Below are positions 14,870 to 16,948 of a stretch of 16,948 nt of DNA, in pieces. A program made the position numbers and the translations under genes. How positions within the stretch are numbered: the first letter of the stretch is position 1; each line of letters begins with the position of its first letter. This DNA comes from Bordetella parapertussis (GTDB taxonomy: Bacteria > Pseudomonadota > Gammaproteobacteria > Burkholderiales > Burkholderiaceae_B). The stretch spans positions 1 through 16,948 of the forward strand of contig CALQNE010000042.1 in NCBI GenBank assembly GCA_943331855.1. The letters run 5' to 3'. The notes beneath the pieces were generated by a model that saw nothing but the letters and a program-made list of their open reading frames with translations, had not been told where the DNA came from and searched no databases.

Positions 14870-14898
14870 ATATTGAGCAGAATTATGCAAGCCGTCAA
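14870..14898 (-). promoter_or_regulatory. Candidate promoter of the cold-shock gene
   Basis: On the minus strand TTGACG (14893-14898, 5 of 6 to TTGACA) is followed after 17 bp by CAATAT (14870-14875, a poor -10). Transcription would start near 14863 and give a leader of about 105 nt before the ATG. A CATAAT nearby (14882-14887) is a better -10 hexamer but lacks a well-placed -35. Confidence 0.33.
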
Positions 14899-14991
14899 GT
14901 CCTGAAACCCAAACCAAGGGTAATACTGGATACGAAAGTGCCGAATATGTGTCAAAAATGATTACTTTAGACTGGACGTTGCGACCTGATT

Positions 14992-15315
14992 ATGCCTACC
15001 CGCGTTTCACTTCCCCCAGATCTTGTTGTAGAAAGGCTCACCGCAAAAACGGCACCGCCGCCGATGTTCAAGGTCATACTTCTCAACGACGATTACACAC
15101 CCATGGAGTTCGTGGTGCATATCCTCGAAAAGTTCTTTGGTAAGACCTCGGATGAGGCCTACAGGGTTATGTTGCAGGTTCACCACGAAGGCAAGGGCGT
15201 CTGCGGGGTTTATCCGCATGACATCGCCGCTAGCCGCGTGTCACAGGTCTCGCAGTATGCACGCGCGCGGCAGCATCCATTACAGTGCGTTTTAGAGCCC
15301 GCTGACGATGCATAA
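14992..15315 (+). CDS. clpS: ATP-dependent Clp protease adaptor ClpS
   Basis: Recognises N-degron substrates (N-terminal Leu, Phe, Tyr, Trp) and hands them to ClpAP. The 107 residues fit the family. The substrate pocket is visible: N32, D33 and D34 in [12 protein letters not shown]38, and H64 in [12 protein letters not shown], matching E. coli N34, D35, M40 and H66 with a two-residue shift. A flexible N-terminal tail (1-24) precedes the core, as needed for ClpA engagement. It lies directly upstream of clpA, the usual arrangement, and diverges from the cold-shock gene. The ATG lacks a strong Shine-Dalgarno (GCGACCTGATT precedes it). Confidence 0.96.
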   Translation: MPTRVSLPPDLVVERLTAKTAPPPMFKVILLNDDYTPMEFVVHILEKFFGKTSDEAYRVMLQVHHEGKGVCGVYPHDIAASRVSQVSQYARARQHPLQCVLEPADDA

Positions 15316-15379
15316 TCGGATTTAGTATGAACTCAGAAAAGCACAGGCCTAAAAGGTTTGTTATTTGTTGTATCGATTG

Positions 15380-15413
15380 CGCCGTGAAAAGCATAGAATA
15401 TGTTTTAACGGCG
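15380..15413. repeat. Inverted repeat in the clpS-clpA gap
   Basis: CGCCGT (15380-15385) pairs with ACGGCG (15408-15413). After one G/A mismatch, AAAA (15387-15390) pairs with TTTT (15403-15406), leaving a 12-nt loop. In the plus-strand transcript it ends about 20 nt before the clpA ribosome-binding site (GGAGG near 15433-15437). There is no U-run after it, so it is not a normal terminator. Confidence 0.5.
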
Positions 15414-15441
15414 TCTCTGACAGATGAAGGACGGAGGAATT

Positions 15442-16948
15442 GTGATTTCGCAAGAGCTTGAAGTAAGCCTACATATGGCGTTTGTCGAGGCACGTTCAGC
15501 TCGCCACGAATTTATTACGGTTGAACACCTGCTGCTTTCGCTTTTAGATAATGCCGCGGCAATCGAGGTATTGAAAGCCTGTGTGGCCAACGTAGACGAA
15601 CTTCGTTCGCATCTACGTAAATTTGTGACTGACAATACTCCCGTGATTCCTGCCGGAAACGAGGTCGACACGCAGCCCACGCTCGGTTTTCAGCGGGTGA
15701 TACAGCGCGCGATTATGCACGTGTCCTCAGGCGGCTCTTCTAAAAAATCGGTGACGGGTGCGAACGTACTGGTTGCAATCTTTGGCGAAAAAGAATCGCA
15801 CGCCGTGTATTACCTGCAGCAACAGGGCATTTCACGCTTGGATGTTGTGAACTTTTTGTCTCATGGCATCAGCAAGTCGTCGGGTGGTGAAACGCCTGCT
15901 GCGAAAGAAGCCCCTGGTAATGGCGAAGAGCAAGGCGCAGAGGCACGTCAGTCTCCACTTGATCTATACGCTCAAGATTTGAATGCGGCGGCCAACGCGG
16001 GTCGTATTGATCCGCTGATCGGGCGTGAGTACGAGGTCGAGCGCGTGATTCAGACACTATGCCGCCGGCGTAAAAACAATCCGCTTTTGGTGGGTGAGGC
16101 CGGTGTGGGTAAAACCGCCATTGCCGAAGGCTTGGCCTACCGTATTACACGCAGCGAAGTGCCCGAGGTGCTACAAGACGCGCAAGTGTTTTCGCTCGAC
16201 ATGGGTGCTTTGCTCGCAGGTACGAAATATCGCGGTGATTTTGAGCAACGTCTCAAAGGCGTCCTTAAGCAATTGCGTAACAATCCGCAGGCGATTTTGT
16301 TCATTGACGAGATCCACACATTGATCGGTGCGGGCTCAGCTTCGGGTGGCACGCTAGACGCCTCGAATCTGCTTAAACCAGCGCTGTCTTCGGGGCAGTT
16401 ACGCTGCATTGGTGCAACCACGTATACAGAGTTTCGCGGCGTGTTTGAAAAAGACGCTGCGCTGTCGCGACGTTTTCAAAAAGTTGATGTGCCCGAGCCA
16501 AGTGTGGCGCAAACGATTCAGATCTTGCGTGGCCTGAAAGGGCGCTTTGAAGAACACCATGGCGTTAAGTACTCAGGTGCTGCACTCACTGCCGCTGCTG
16601 AGTTATCCGCGCGCCATATTAACGATCGTCATCTGCCGGATAAAGCGATCGATGTGATTGATGAAGCGGGTGCAGCGCAAAGATTATTACCCCGTTCGAA
16701 ACAAAAGAAAGTGATTGGCAAAACCGAGATTGAAACGATCGTTTCAAAAATTGCGCGGATTCCGCCGCAATCAGTCTCGAGTGATGATCGCAGCAAGTTG
16801 GCCACGCTCGAACGCGATTTAAAAACAGTCGTGTACGGACAAGATGGTGCCATTGATGTATTGGCCTCGGCCATCAAAATGGCACGTTCTGGTCTGGGTC
16901 GTCCCGAAAAGCCGATCGGTGCTTTCTTGTTTTCCGGCCCGACTGGGG
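15442..16948 (+). CDS. clpA: ATP-dependent Clp protease ATP-binding subunit ClpA, 5' part (3' end outside window)
   Basis: Hexameric AAA+ unfoldase that feeds proteins into ClpP. The first 502 residues are present; the frame is open to the window edge. The N-domain (about 1-145) binds ClpS. A charged Gly/Glu-rich linker (about 146-170) follows, then the first AAA+ module with Walker A GEAGVGKT (218-225), Walker B FIDE (D289, E290), and GATTYTEFRGVFEKDAALSRRF with the arginine-finger region. The sequence stops just inside the second Walker A (SGPTG, 498-502). The start is a GTG at 15442 with GGAGG 5 nt upstream. An in-frame ATG at 15424 exists but has no ribosome-binding site and would place that GGAGG inside the gene. 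It is 126 bp downstream of clpS, which supports ClpA over ClpB or ClpC. Confidence 0.95.
   Translation, partial: MISQELEVSLHMAFVEARSARHEFITVEHLLLSLLDNAAAIEVLKACVANVDELRSHLRKFVTDNTPVIPAGNEVDTQPTLGFQRVIQRAIMHVSSGGSSKKSVTGANVLVAIFGEKESHAVYYLQQQGISRLDVVNFLSHGISKSSGGETPAAKEAPGNGEEQGAEARQSPLDLYAQDLNAAANAGRIDPLIGREYEVERVIQTLCRRRKNNPLLVGEAGVGKTAIAEGLAYRITRSEVPEVLQDAQVFSLDMGALLAGTKYRGDFEQRLKGVLKQLRNNPQAILFIDEIHTLIGAGSASGGTLDASNLLKPALSSGQLRCIGATTYTEFRGVFEKDAALSRRFQKVDVPEPSVAQTIQILRGLKGRFEEHHGVKYSGAALTAAAELSARHINDRHLPDKAIDVIDEAGAAQRLLPRSKQKKVIGKTEIETIVSKIARIPPQSVSSDDRSKLATLERDLKTVVYGQDGAIDVLASAIKMARSGLGRPEKPIGAFLFSGPTG

Noticed and set aside
14708..14917. Minus-strand open frame upstream of the cold-shock gene
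   Set aside because: It overlaps the cold-shock gene in another frame, lacks a ribosome-binding site and resembles no known protein; the region is better explained as leader and promoter.
15424..15441. ATG at 15424 as clpA start
   Set aside because: It has no ribosome-binding site, and the good GGAGG lies between it and the GTG at 15442, which gives the usual ClpA N-terminus.

Overview
The window looks like an ordinary core-chromosome segment of a betaproteobacterium (Burkholderiales, most likely Alcaligenaceae, related to Bordetella, Achromobacter and their moderate-GC relatives). The evidence is the protein sequences: ArgF, MurJ, ClpS/ClpA, a DUF3579 protein and an adk-kdsB-Trm112-lpxK-exbD-exbB block. 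The gene order also resembles that lineage, as far as I can judge from memory. I see no insertion sequence, prophage, CRISPR array, tRNA or rRNA.

Left part (1-3856). On the minus strand lie argD and the 5' part of argF (arginine synthesis). A DUF3579 gene diverges from argD on the plus strand and overlaps, tail to tail, a D-2-hydroxyacid dehydrogenase on the minus strand. rpsT (ribosomal protein S20) follows on the minus strand with a clear intrinsic terminator.

Centre (3970-10277). A tightly packed minus-strand block reads exbB > exbD > lpxK > Trm112-like > kdsB > adk > SDR dehydrogenase > murJ. Most of it serves the outer envelope: energy coupling to the outer membrane (ExbBD), lipid A 4'-kinase (LpxK), CMP-Kdo synthesis (KdsB) and lipid II flipping (MurJ). 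Adenylate kinase and a 3-hydroxyacyl-CoA dehydrogenase-type SDR are embedded in it. Several junctions overlap or nearly touch (TTGA at exbD/lpxK, ATGA at SDR/murJ), which suggests one translationally coupled operon. exbB, lpxK and kdsB appear to use non-ATG starts.

The 362-bp divergent gap between exbB and xseA (10278-10639) is the most interesting non-coding stretch. It carries three DnaA-box-like nonamers around a 120-bp core of about 20% GC. It is not next to dnaA, so a DnaA-binding locus other than oriC (titration, reactivation or regulation) is the main hypothesis.

Right part (10640-16948). On the plus strand are xseA (exonuclease VII large subunit), sodB (Fe superoxide dismutase) with a terminator, and a PcaF-type thiolase with a terminator. 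A secreted DUF192 protein and a cold-shock protein follow on the minus strand. clpS and the first two thirds of clpA (N-degron proteolysis) diverge from the cold-shock gene on the plus strand; clpA runs off the right edge.

No complete novel system is evident. The best leads are the DnaA-box cluster, a 153-bp AT-rich patch inside lpxK, and several small structured intergenic elements.
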